Source: Janthinobacterium tructae
GTDB lineage: Bacteria > Pseudomonadota > Gammaproteobacteria > Burkholderiales > Burkholderiaceae_D
Reading direction: 5' to 3'
DNA length: 64,000 bases
Assembly (NCBI RefSeq): GCF_006517255.1
Contig: NZ_CP041185.1
Coordinates: forward strand, 1,922,001-1,986,000
Shown: piece by piece, positions 33,801 through 41,494 of the stretch
Numbering within the stretch: the stretch's first letter is position 1
Layout of the letters: each line of letters begins with the position of its first letter
The notes under the pieces: model-generated
Database searches by the model: none
Seen by the model: only the letters and a program-made list of their open reading frames with translations
Told to the model about the DNA's origin: nothing
Translations under genes and position numbers: made by a program

Positions 33801-35849
33801 CTGATCAGCCACTGGACGCAGCCCCTGCGCAGCTCCGACGCCCTGTACGAAGAAGCCTTTGGCTGGGCGCTGGAAATCGCCGATTTCGTGCAGGTCGGCG
33901 TGGTGGCGGCCGTGCGCGCCACCGAACGGATGATCCTCGGCGACTATCTGCCGCACCTGATGCACGACATCGAGCATGACCTGGCGCTGATGCGCGCCAA
34001 CGGCCAGCAGGCGATGGCCGATTGCTGCGTCGCCGCCGCGGTCCAGCCGATCAAATGCCTGATGGGCCGCCTGCCCCGGCACGACAGCTACGATGATGCG
34101 ACGTTCAGCGAGGCGCGCTTCCTCGAACAGTATGGCGATTCGCAGCTGTATCGCGCCTACTATTTGCAAGGCAAGATCCGCAACGCCTACCTGTTCGACG
34201 GCGCCGACGCCGAGCTGCTGGCCGGCCAGCTCGGCATCGTCACCCAGATCATGCGCGGCCAGGCCAAGGTTGCCGAGTCGAGCTTCTACGCCGCGCTGAT
34301 ATGGCTGCGTGCCTTGCGGCGCGACCCGGCGCGACCCGATGCGGGCGATGTGCTGAGCGTGATCGATGCACTGCAGGCGAGCCTCACCGAGTGGGCCAGG
34401 CTAGGCTCGGACAATAGCGCTGCCAAACATCTGCTGGTGATGGCCGAGATGGCACGCTACCGCGACGATCTGCAGCTGGCCACGCGCCATTACCGGCAGG
34501 CGATCGACGCCGCCGGCCTGGCAGGCTACGTCAACGTACAAGCGCTGGGCAATGAGCTGTGCGGCGAATACTGGTCCGAGCAGGGCCAGGCGCGCGTGGC
34601 CGGCGTCTTCATCCAGGACGCCATCGCGCACTACGGCCAGTGGGGCGCAGAGGGCAAGGTGACGCAACTGCGGGCGCGCCACGCTGCGCTGCTGTCACGG
34701 ATGGATGGCCGCGCCACGCTATCGCATGTAGGCCCCGACACGCACGGCAGTTCCACGCTCGACCTGGTGTCGCTGCTGAAGGCGGCACAGATCCTGTCGA
34801 ACGAAGTCGGCCTGCGCAATGTGCTGACACGGCTCATTTCCATCGTGTGCGAAAACGCCGGTGCGCAGGTAGCGCGCTTGCTGCTGCTGTCCGAAGGCAG
34901 CTACCAGCTGGAGGCCAATATAGATGGCGACGGCGTCACCGTCCTGCAAGCGCGGCGGCTCGACCTGAACGCCGCCAGCGACCCGCAGTTCCCGCTGTCG
35001 CTGCTGCGCTACGTGATCCGCACTGGCGCGGAGGTGATCGAAGACAGCATCACCGGCGTCTCGCGCTTTGCCGCCGACCCGTACGTGCAGTTGCGGCGGC
35101 CGCGTGCCGTCATGTGCCTGCCGATCCGGCACGGCGGCCAGATCGACGGCATCCTGTACTTCGAGAACCGGCTTGCAGAAGCCTCGTTTACGCAGGAGCG
35201 CGTCGCCTTCCTGCGCATGCTCGGTGTACAGGCGATGATTTCGATCTCCAGCGCCAGGCTGCATGACAGCCTGGAGCGGCGCGTTGCCGAACGCACGGAA
35301 CAGCTGGAAGACGCCAACCGCAAGCTGGCAACCCTGTCCATCACCGACGGCCTGACGGGCCTGTCGAACCGGCGCCATTTCGACGACGTGCTGCGCACCG
35401 AATGTGCGCGCGCCACGCGCGTCGGCCAGCCGCTGGCCGTCGTCATGCTCGATGTCGACTACTTCAAGCGCTTCAACGACCGTCACGGCCACCAGGCCGG
35501 CGACGCATGCCTGATCCGGGTCGCGCAGGCGCTGGCGGCCAGCATGCGGCGCGCAGGCGACCTGACGGCGCGCTACGGCGGCGAAGAGTTTTCAATGGTG
35601 CTGCCGAACACAGGCGCAGACGAGGCGCGCCAGATCGGCGAAGCGCTGCGGCGCGCCATCGAAGAGCTGGCCATCCCCCATGCGAGTGCCGATGCAGCAC
35701 AGGTGACGATCAGCGTCGGCATCGCGGTCCAGCCGCCACCGGGCGCCGCCGATCCCGACGCCCTGCTGCGCCTGGCCGACGCCGCGCTCTACCACGCCAA
35801 GGATGCGGGGCGCAATTGCGTGGTGCTCAAGGTGCTGCCGCCGTGTTGA
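30807..35849 (+). CDS. Giant hybrid signalling protein: Ser/Thr kinase - AAA ATPase - GAF - diguanylate cyclase
   Basis: 1680 residues from ATG 30807 (frame open to GTG 30759). Order: Ser/Thr kinase (~7-270) with VIHKDINPSNLVWN catalytic loop (HKD for HRD) and DFG; STAND/AAA-16 ATPase (~300-620) with Walker A GHSGIGKSAV and Walker B LVLFLDDLQWAD; a long TPR-like helical region (~750-1300); GAF domain (~1320-1475); short coiled coil LERRVAERTEQLEDANRKL; GGDEF domain with intact GGEEF at 1591-1595 and inhibitory RxxD (RAGD, 1582-1585). It should make c-di-GMP under product feedback. No membrane segment. Related kinases more often end in a histidine kinase; the GGDEF output is the variant here. 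Confidence 0.93.
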   Translation: MSSLFDHEIIKQLHSGGRSRVYRARAADGTALIVKKPNQQFPSFQQLAQFKREYAIARRCRHPGVVHPLALQLHGGCWTMLQEDSGGLALDQVLRAQLAARRTPAQPALALDDFFDIALQLCAALEAVHRHGVIHKDINPSNLVWNADRRLLQLTDFGIACELPYESHGIVNLQALEGTLRYMAPEQTGRMNRRVDWRADFYALGATFYELLAGQAPFEAGDAMELVHCHIARSPDWSHPALANLPGQLLPIIQRLLEKNADQRYQSLQGLRSDLEACRADKPAQALKLSDHNGRFLVPQTLHGREDAIAVLLAAFERSAAGRCEMLLLAGHSGIGKSAVVNEVQKPIVARRGCFLSGKFDQLQRDVPYASLIQAFQGLVRQLLGQPEATLRQWSGKLHGALGDGIGVLVELIPQLALIVGPTDAVPASAPAQAQLRLDRLFPRFVEVFACAGHPLVLFLDDLQWADAATLRMIELLMLSCDQCCLLFIGAYRDNEVSAAHPLIALRDKLLAREVRLSTLFLRPLNEAQVAQMVAATVRVAAPDCAPLTRICYTKTAGNPFFLNQFLASLNETGHLRYRAADDCWDWDLRAIQQVKYTDNVVEVLLEKIHRLPTATQHLLQLAASSGNRFTLDTLALAVDRSPRHTQQALWPALHAGLVQPLDERYKYVNGDTRAGHSGVHYRFLHDRVQQAAYLVADASTRAANHLRIGRLLLQHATPGHQDETLFEIVEQLNAGRALLDDANERVQLAALNLQAGVKARRSAAFQATLEHMRIGLGLLPAEAWSVHADLWLDLQLGAAEAAYLCGQFDAAEAIYPLVRARTLHPLLQVRCIAIQAHQYQLQGRLLDAIEVQREGLAQLNIAIAHDVAHMKARFDDILADIGRLHGTQAPDTLLAAGDMCAPDAVAAMQMMQGLWMASYYAGQQDLSALMVVSMTRLSMQRGNSDFSAVAYVGYALILALYDGDVARGYDFGAMAMALARRRANLQTRTLTGLMFGALISHWTQPLRSSDALYEEAFGWALEIADFVQVGVVAAVRATERMILGDYLPHLMHDIEHDLALMRANGQQAMADCCVAAAVQPIKCLMGRLPRHDSYDDATFSEARFLEQYGDSQLYRAYYLQGKIRNAYLFDGADAELLAGQLGIVTQIMRGQAKVAESSFYAALIWLRALRRDPARPDAGDVLSVIDALQASLTEWARLGSDNSAAKHLLVMAEMARYRDDLQLATRHYRQAIDAAGLAGYVNVQALGNELCGEYWSEQGQARVAGVFIQDAIAHYGQWGAEGKVTQLRARHAALLSRMDGRATLSHVGPDTHGSSTLDLVSLLKAAQILSNEVGLRNVLTRLISIVCENAGAQVARLLLLSEGSYQLEANIDGDGVTVLQARRLDLNAASDPQFPLSLLRYVIRTGAEVIEDSITGVSRFAADPYVQLRRPRAVMCLPIRHGGQIDGILYFENRLAEASFTQERVAFLRMLGVQAMISISSARLHDSLERRVAERTEQLEDANRKLATLSITDGLTGLSNRRHFDDVLRTECARATRVGQPLAVVMLDVDYFKRFNDRHGHQAGDACLIRVAQALAASMRRAGDLTARYGGEEFSMVLPNTGADEARQIGEALRRAIEELAIPHASADAAQVTISVGIAVQPPPGAADPDALLRLADAALYHAKDAGRNCVVLKVLPPC

Positions 35850-35892
35850 TACGCATGCGGCGCGCGCCATTTTCACGGCGCTTGGCAGCGAC

Positions 35893-37392
35893 TCAATCGC
35901 TGCCGTGACTATTTTCGCGCGCCTGCTCCCTCGCTTTTTCGCTTGAGGCCAGGCCGTTGAAGAACAGATTGAGCAGCACGGCAACGATGGCGGCCAGCAG
36001 GATGCCGCTGTGCAGCAAGGGCGACAGGGCCTTCGGCATGTGCTGCGCATACTGCTCGGCCACCAGCGGCAGCATGCCAAAGCCGATAGCCAGGGCCACG
36101 ATGAACAGGTTGTTGCGGTTGCTCTTGTAGTCGACGCCGGCCAGGATGCGGATGCCGGTGGCGGCCACCATGCCGAACATCACCAGCCCCGCCCCGCCCA
36201 GCACGAACGCCGGCACGGACTCGGCCGTTTGCGCGATCTTCGGGATCACGCCCATGACCAGCAGGATGATGCCGGCCGCTACGCAGACCCAGCGGCTGCG
36301 CACGCCCGTCACCCCCACCAGGCCCACGTTTTGCGAGAACGAAGTGTACGGGAAGGTATTGAAGATGCCGCCGATCAGGGTGCCCAGGCCATCGACGCGC
36401 AAGCCGCGGCTGATGTCGTCCTGGGTGATGCGCTTGCCCGTCATCTCTCCCAGCGCGAGGAACATGCCCAAGGACTCAATCATGACGACGATCATCACCA
36501 GGCTCATGGTCACGATGGCAACCACGTCGAAGGTCGGCATGCCGAACTGGAACGGCGTGACGATGGCAAACGCCTTGGCGCTGGCCACCTTGGCGAAATC
36601 GGCCCTGCCCAAGGCAAACGACAGGGCCGTGCCGGCGATGATGCCGATCAATACCGCGATATTCGACAGGAAACCGCGGCCATACTTGGCCACCAGCAAG
36701 ATGACGGCCAGCACGAAGAAGGCGATGCCCATGTTATCCAGCGCGCCGTAGCCGGGGTTGGCAATCAGCGGCACGGGGCCAAGCGGCGCAGGCAAGCCGG
36801 CCGCCGTGGCGGCAGCGGCCATCTTGAGGAAGGCGGGATCGGCAATTTGCGCCATGGCGGGCGGCCCGCCCATGGCCCAGTTCACGCCCACGCGCATCAG
36901 CGACACGCCGATCACGGCGATGATGCTGCCGGTGACCACGGGCGGAAACAGGGCCAGCAGGCGGCTGATGAAGGGCGCGATCAGCATGGAAACGACGCCG
37001 GCGCCGATCACGGCGCCAAAGATGCCGGTGATGCCCAGGGCCGGGTTGTTTGCCATGGCCAGCATGGGACTGACGGCGGCAAAGGTCACTCCCATCATCA
37101 CGGGCAGGCGGATGCCGAAGTACTTGCCTATCCCCAGGGACTGGATCAGGGTCACCAGACCGCAGCAGAACAGGTCGGCACTGATCAGTGCCGCCACCTG
37201 CTCGGGCGGCAGCTTGAGGGCGCGTCCGACGATCAGCGGCACGGCGATGGCACCCGCATACATGACGAGCACATGTTGCAAGCCCAGGGTGAACAGCTTG
37301 CCGGCTGGCAGGATTTCATCGACGGGCGATGGCGCTGCAGGCGTGCTGCCCGGAGCGCTGCGGTGGATGGATTTCAAGCGGGGAGAGGCCAT
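35893..37392 (-). CDS. NCS2 nucleobase:cation symporter (xanthine/uracil permease type)
   Basis: 499 residues, about 14 membrane segments, inner membrane. The signature LGLQHVLVMYAGAIAVPLIVG at the N-terminus and NTFPYTSFSQNVGLVGVTGV in the second half are those of the xanthine/uric acid branch (XanP/PbuX-like) of NCS2 transporters; the uracil branch differs at TM8-TM10. Start ATG 37392 has GGAGCGTAA ahead. A TGTATACA palindrome lies about 170 bases upstream. No purine catabolic gene is adjacent, so the exact base carried is not certain. Confidence 0.9.
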   Translation of the reverse strand: MASPRLKSIHRSAPGSTPAAPSPVDEILPAGKLFTLGLQHVLVMYAGAIAVPLIVGRALKLPPEQVAALISADLFCCGLVTLIQSLGIGKYFGIRLPVMMGVTFAAVSPMLAMANNPALGITGIFGAVIGAGVVSMLIAPFISRLLALFPPVVTGSIIAVIGVSLMRVGVNWAMGGPPAMAQIADPAFLKMAAAATAAGLPAPLGPVPLIANPGYGALDNMGIAFFVLAVILLVAKYGRGFLSNIAVLIGIIAGTALSFALGRADFAKVASAKAFAIVTPFQFGMPTFDVVAIVTMSLVMIVVMIESLGMFLALGEMTGKRITQDDISRGLRVDGLGTLIGGIFNTFPYTSFSQNVGLVGVTGVRSRWVCVAAGIILLVMGVIPKIAQTAESVPAFVLGGAGLVMFGMVAATGIRILAGVDYKSNRNNLFIVALAIGFGMLPLVAEQYAQHMPKALSPLLHSGILLAAIVAVLLNLFFNGLASSEKAREQARENSHGSD

Positions 37393-37556
37393 TTACGCTC
37401 CATTTCCTGGGTTACCGCGGCCCGGATGGGCGCAGGTGAAAGGGAAAAGCAAGAGAGAAACGGGACGACAGGAACACACTGGCGGTGGATGAGGCATGCG
37501 AAGCTCCTTGAATGGGATGACCAAGGTATGCCATGCACGCTTCGTGCCAGGTGAAA

Positions 37557-37566
37557 TTGTATACAG
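37557..37566. promoter_or_regulatory. TTGTATACAG palindrome upstream of the permease
   Basis: TGTATACA is a perfect 8-bp palindrome in the 5' region of the NCS2 permease gene. GntR-family regulators of the FadR subfamily often bind T(T)GTATACA(A) sites, so it is a plausible operator. On the minus strand the same bases could form a -10 element (TATACA). Confidence 0.35.
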
Positions 37567-37668
37567 TTTGTGGCGACAAACCAGCATGAGGCGCATGGCG
37601 CCCTCCCCCTTCGCACCGATTTCAGGCGCGCCGCCATGAGCATGCACTAAAAGGGGACGCCAGCGCGG

Positions 37669-38097
37669 TCAGCGTCGCGTCCGCACCTCCTTGACGGCAG
37701 CGGCTGCATCGGCCGCCAGTTCACCGATATCCTTGTCGCGGCGCCGGTCGAACCAGCGCACGCTGGCACTCACCAGCCACCACGCCGGCAAACCGACGAG
37801 CGCCATCAGCGGTGCGGCAATGAACAGGAAGCCCGTGGCCGGATCACAGCCATACAGCGCCGCCACCGTTTGCGCGCTGTCAAACAAGCCGGGCCACCAC
37901 GCCAGCACCGCCGACACCAGAACGGGACCGGCAAACGTGGCAATGATGATGCTGGAGCAAATACGGATGAGCGCCTCCTTGCAGTTGCGTGGCCACATGA
38001 CCATGAAGCTGAGCAAGGTGGCAAAGAAGGCGGCCAGCAAGGGGACGCCCAGCAGCTTGATCCAGGCAGCCCCTGCGGCGGTGATATCGATATGCAT
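37669..38097 (-). CDS. Small three-helix membrane protein, holin-like
   Basis: 142 residues from ATG 38097 (GGAAAGTACATC ahead). Three hydrophobic segments: LLGVPLLAAFFATLLSFMVM near 16-36, IIIATFAGPVLVSAVLAWW near 49-68, and FLFIAAPLMALVGLPAWWLV near 87-106, then a charged tail (RWFDRRRDKD). Size, topology and location near a phage-type repressor suggest a holin, but I cannot place it in a defined holin family. It follows the winged-helix gene in the same direction after 81 bases. Confidence 0.5.
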   Translation of the reverse strand: MHIDITAAGAAWIKLLGVPLLAAFFATLLSFMVMWPRNCKEALIRICSSIIIATFAGPVLVSAVLAWWPGLFDSAQTVAALYGCDPATGFLFIAAPLMALVGLPAWWLVSASVRWFDRRRDKDIGELAADAAAAVKEVRTRR

Positions 38098-38178
38098 GAT
38101 GTACTTTCCGTTGCGGCAAAAAAAGCTGCGCTTGGCAGCTTGCTTGCTGTCATTCATTTGAGAAGGCGGCTTGCTGCC

Positions 38179-38589
38179 CTACCCTTGCGCCGGTCCGAAC
38201 AACGCCGCCACCAGCGGATCGCGGCGCGCCGCACCGCGTGGCCAGCACGCCGTGCGGCGCACCTGCGGCGGCAGTTCGGCCCAGCCGTCGACCTCATCGT
38301 CCGGTTCGCCCAGCGCGTACAGTGCGGGTCGCTGGCGCCCCGGTTCCGTGCAATGGCGCTGCGCCAGGTGAATCTGTCCCATGCCGCACATGTGGCGCAA
38401 ATAGCGGCTCATGGTGCCCGCATCGAGTCCCAGCAAGGCGGACAATTGTGCCGCGCTGGCCTGACCCTGCTCGCGTATGTATTGCGCGATGCGGGCGATA
38501 TGCAGCTGCGACTTCCTGCTGCGTCCCTGTAACTGGCGCCCCTGGCGCGGCGCCACCCTGCTTTCCACCAACTGACTGCTGTTCAACAT
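38179..38589 (-). CDS. Winged-helix DNA-binding protein, phage-like
   Basis: 136 residues from ATG 38589, ribosome site GGGAGG eight bases ahead. Residues ~25-85 (RKSQLHIARIAQYIREQGQASAAQLSALLGLDAGTMSRYLRHMCGMGQI) form a clear winged helix-turn-helix with DAGTMSRYLRHM as recognition helix, followed by ALYALGEPDDEVD. Proteins of this kind are common near phage control regions of Burkholderiales. It is divergent from the S24 repressor and shares its operator region, so repression by that protein is likely. Confidence 0.65.
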   Translation of the reverse strand: MLNSSQLVESRVAPRQGRQLQGRSRKSQLHIARIAQYIREQGQASAAQLSALLGLDAGTMSRYLRHMCGMGQIHLAQRHCTEPGRQRPALYALGEPDDEVDGWAELPPQVRRTACWPRGAARRDPLVAALFGPAQG

Positions 38590-38659
38590 CTGCCTGACCT
38601 CCCGTGGTGTCGTCCATCGGCAGACGCTGTAGTGCGTTTGCGACAGGCAACGAGTGGAC

Positions 38660-38713
38660 TTTATCAATCGCTAATGTTAAAGTCAAGCATTTGGTAATTT
38701 ATCAAACGGTAAA
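38660..38713. promoter_or_regulatory. Two operator-like sites between the winged-helix and S24 repressor genes
   Basis: TTTATCAA occurs at 38660-38667 and 38698-38705. Each is followed by a degenerate mirror half (TCGCTAAT and ACGGTAAA; 5 of 8 bases match TTGATAAA). The perfect form TTTATCAATTGATAAA lies just after the repressor gene at 39470-39485. The second site is 26 bases ahead of the repressor start, where it would block its own promoter. Confidence 0.55.
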
Positions 38714-38738
38714 TTTCGGGTTTAATGTGGAGATGAAT

Positions 38739-39461
38739 ATGTATCAATACAGACGCGACCGCCTGCTGGCCCTGATCCGCGAGCACTACGACAACACGCG
38801 CAAGAAAATTTCCGACGTCAGCGGCTGGAGCGAGGCGCGCATCTCGCAAATCCTCTCGCCCAGCTACCGCGAGGGACGCGCCTTCAGCGAAAAAATCGCG
38901 CGCAAACTGGAAGCGGACCTGCAACTCGACAGCATGTACTTCGACCAGGGTGCCGCGCCCGACCAGGCGGCGCTGGTGGCGCGTGCCTTGGGCGCGCCAG
39001 GTGAGGTACAGCCGGTGGTGGTGCTCGATGGCGAAGATGCGCGCTTCTACCCGATCCGCAAGGTCAAACTGCGCCTGTCGGCAGGTATCACGGGCTTTGC
39101 CATCGAACCGGAAACGCACGACGGCAGCACCATCAGCGTGCCGCGCAGCTGGGTCGAGCGCAATGGCTACCACCCTGAAAAACTGGTGGCCATCAAGGTC
39201 AAGGGCGAGAGCATGGAGCCGGCCCTGTACGAGGACGACGTGGTGATCATCAATACGGCCGACAAGCGGCCGGCCGATGGCATTGTGTTTGCCATCAATT
39301 ACGAAGGCGAACCGGTGGTCAAGCGCATGACGCGCGATATCGGCGAATGGTGGCTGACCTCGGACAACCCGGACCAGCGCAAATACCACCGCAAGCTGTG
39401 CCGTGGCAATGAATGCCTGATCGTGGGCAGGGTCGTGCGCAAGGAAAGCGACCGGATTTGA
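38739..39461 (+). CDS. LexA/CI-like S24 repressor with helix-turn-helix
   Basis: 240 residues from ATG 38739, where GGAG is six bases ahead; two earlier in-frame starts fit worse. N-terminal helix-turn-helix KISDVSGWSEARISQILS near 23-40; C-terminal S24 peptidase with the nucleophile serine in VKGESMEPALYEDD and the partner lysine in EPVVKRMTRD. A possible self-cleavage Ala-Gly is in LSAGITGF. Such repressors are inactivated by RecA-stimulated self-cleavage after DNA damage. Divergent from the winged-helix/holin-like pair, which suggests an SOS-responsive phage-type switch. No other phage genes are seen. Confidence 0.85.
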   Translation: MYQYRRDRLLALIREHYDNTRKKISDVSGWSEARISQILSPSYREGRAFSEKIARKLEADLQLDSMYFDQGAAPDQAALVARALGAPGEVQPVVVLDGEDARFYPIRKVKLRLSAGITGFAIEPETHDGSTISVPRSWVERNGYHPEKLVAIKVKGESMEPALYEDDVVIINTADKRPADGIVFAINYEGEPVVKRMTRDIGEWWLTSDNPDQRKYHRKLCRGNECLIVGRVVRKESDRI

Positions 39462-39495
39462 GAACAAAGTTTATCAATTGATAAACATTGTTCTC
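39460..39495. repeat. 36-bp palindrome after the S24 repressor
   Basis: Bases 39460-39477 and 39478-39495 are inverted repeats with a single mismatched pair and no loop; the core GTTTATCAATTGATAAAC is perfect. It sits between the convergent ends of the repressor and prpE genes. The core holds two copies of the TTTATCAA half-site found ahead of the repressor. The stem is AT-rich and has no T-run, so an operator (or recombination site) fits better than an intrinsic terminator. Confidence 0.8.
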
Positions 39496-39505
39496 ATGTT
39501 GGCGT

Positions 39506-41392
39506 TTACACCAATGCTGCCTGGATCTGCTGCAGCGATGCCGGATCGTCCATCGACGTCAGGTCGCCAGGGCTGCGCCCTTCGCAGATGGCCTGGATCG
39601 AGCGGCGCAGCAGCTTGCCCGAACGTGTCTTCGGCAACTGTGGCACGAACAGCACGCGCGCGGGCCGCGCCACGGCGCCCAGCTGGCGGTCTACCACGGC
39701 CATCACTTCGCGCTCCAGCGCCGCTTTCGCTTCAACGCTGTCGAAACCCTGCGGGTTTTTCAGAATCACGAAGGCCATCGCCACCTGGCCTTTGAGCTTG
39801 TCTTCCACGCCCACCACCGCCACTTCCGACACATTCGGATGGCTGGTGATGCTTTCCTCGATTTCGCGCGTGCCCAGGCGGTGGCCGGCCACATTGATCA
39901 CGTCATCGGTGCGTCCCAGGATGAAGTAATAGCCGTCCGCGTCGCGCACGCCCCAGTCGAAGGTGGAATACACTTGCCGGCCGCTGAAGGTGGACCAGTA
40001 GGTGTCGACGAAACGCTCGTCGTCGCCGTACACCGTCTGCATGCAGCCGGGCGGCAGCGGGCCTTCCAGCACCAGCACGCCCTTCTCGTTGGCGCCGCAC
40101 TCCTCGCCCGTCGCTTCATTGAGCAGCTTGACCTGGTAGCCGTACATGGCCATGCCGGGGCTGCCCAGGCGCGTCGGCGTATCGGCCACGCCTTTTGCCA
40201 CAGACAAGATCGGCCAGCCCGTCTCCGTCTGCCAATAGTTGTCGATGATGTCCACTTTGAGTTCATCGGCGATCCATTGCGAGGTGGTTTCATCGAGCGG
40301 CTCGCCCGCCAGGTACAGCGCCTTCAGAGAAGACAGGTCGTACTTGCGCATCAGTTCCACCGGATGCTTGCGCAGCACGCGGATGGCCGTCGGCGCCGAG
40401 AACATGCGCGTGACCTTGTATTTTTCGACGATGCTCCACCAGATGCCCGCATCGGGACAGATCGGCAAACCCTCGTACAGGATGGTGGCCATGCCGGCGA
40501 TCAGCGGGCCATACACGATGTAGGAATGGCCCACCACCCAGCCGATATCCGAGGTGGCAAAGAAGGTTTCGCCGGGCTTGCCGCAGAAGTTGTACTGCAT
40601 CGACGACGCCAGCGCCACTGCATAGCCGCCCACGTCGCGCTGCACGCCCTTCGGTTTGCCCGTCGTGCCCGAGGTGTACAGCACGTACGACGGCTCGTTC
40701 GATTCGAGCCAGGTGACGGGCACCTGCGCGTCCAGGTGCTGCTCGCGCAGGGTCGCGTAATCGACGTCGCGGCCAGGCGTCAGCTGCATCGGCACCAGAT
40801 GGCGGTCAACCAGCAGTACCTGCTGCGGCTTGTGCGCGGCGATGCGGATGGCTTCGTCGAGCAGCGGCTTGTAGGCGATTGCCTTGCCATTGCGCGAACC
40901 GGCATCGGCGGAGAACACCAGTTTTGGCTGCGCATCGTCGATGCGGCTGGCCAGGCTGTTGGCGGCAAAACCGCCAAACACCACGGAATGCACGGCGCCG
41001 ATGCGCGCGCACGCCAGCATGGCAAAGGCCGCCTCGGCGATCATCGGCATGTAAATCAGGACACGGTCGCCCTTGACCACGCCCAGCGACTGCAGGATGG
41101 CGGCGCAGCGTTCCACTTCGCGCTGCAGCTCGCGAAAGCTGTAAGTGCGCTCGGTATTCGTTTCGGTGGAAATGGCGATCAGCGCGGCGGCATCGCCCTG
41201 GCTGTCCACCCAGCGGTCGACGGCGTTGTGGCACAAATTGGTAGTGCCGCCGACGAACCATTTGGCAAACGGCGGGCGGGAATAATCAAGCACTTGCGAA
41301 AACGGGGTATGCCAATCGATCTTTTCCGCTTCCTCGCGCCAAAAAGCGTCAGGCGTGTCGATCGAGCGTTGATAAAATGCTGCGAAATTCAT
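39506..41392 (-). CDS. prpE: Propionyl-CoA synthetase PrpE
   Basis: Activates propionate to propionyl-CoA with ATP and CoA. 628 residues of the acetyl-CoA synthetase family: core A3 motif YTSGTTGKPKGVQRD, GRTDDVINVAGHRLGTREIE and the acetylatable lysine motif PKTRSGKLLRR at the C-terminus. PrpE rather than Acs is chosen for its N-terminus (FYQRSIDTPDAFWREEAEKI) and its position as last gene of the methylcitrate operon. ATG 41392 has GGAGGAGAC ahead. Its 3' end meets the 36-bp palindrome beyond the S24 repressor. Confidence 0.93.
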   Translation of the reverse strand: MNFAAFYQRSIDTPDAFWREEAEKIDWHTPFSQVLDYSRPPFAKWFVGGTTNLCHNAVDRWVDSQGDAAALIAISTETNTERTYSFRELQREVERCAAILQSLGVVKGDRVLIYMPMIAEAAFAMLACARIGAVHSVVFGGFAANSLASRIDDAQPKLVFSADAGSRNGKAIAYKPLLDEAIRIAAHKPQQVLLVDRHLVPMQLTPGRDVDYATLREQHLDAQVPVTWLESNEPSYVLYTSGTTGKPKGVQRDVGGYAVALASSMQYNFCGKPGETFFATSDIGWVVGHSYIVYGPLIAGMATILYEGLPICPDAGIWWSIVEKYKVTRMFSAPTAIRVLRKHPVELMRKYDLSSLKALYLAGEPLDETTSQWIADELKVDIIDNYWQTETGWPILSVAKGVADTPTRLGSPGMAMYGYQVKLLNEATGEECGANEKGVLVLEGPLPPGCMQTVYGDDERFVDTYWSTFSGRQVYSTFDWGVRDADGYYFILGRTDDVINVAGHRLGTREIEESITSHPNVSEVAVVGVEDKLKGQVAMAFVILKNPQGFDSVEAKAALEREVMAVVDRQLGAVARPARVLFVPQLPKTRSGKLLRRSIQAICEGRSPGDLTSMDDPASLQQIQAALV

Positions 41393-41494
41393 GTCTCCTC
41401 CGGTAGGCGTGCAATCTGTGTCGGGCCTGGGCCAACTGGCCTGGGCGCCGCATTATGTGTACGATCTGTGTAGCATCTGCCTGCGTATCTCTGC

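Noticed and set aside
31803..34169. 788-codon minus-strand frame inside the kinase/GGDEF gene
   Set aside because: Antisense frame to the ATPase and TPR region; composition rich in Arg/Gln/His typical of GC-driven shadows.
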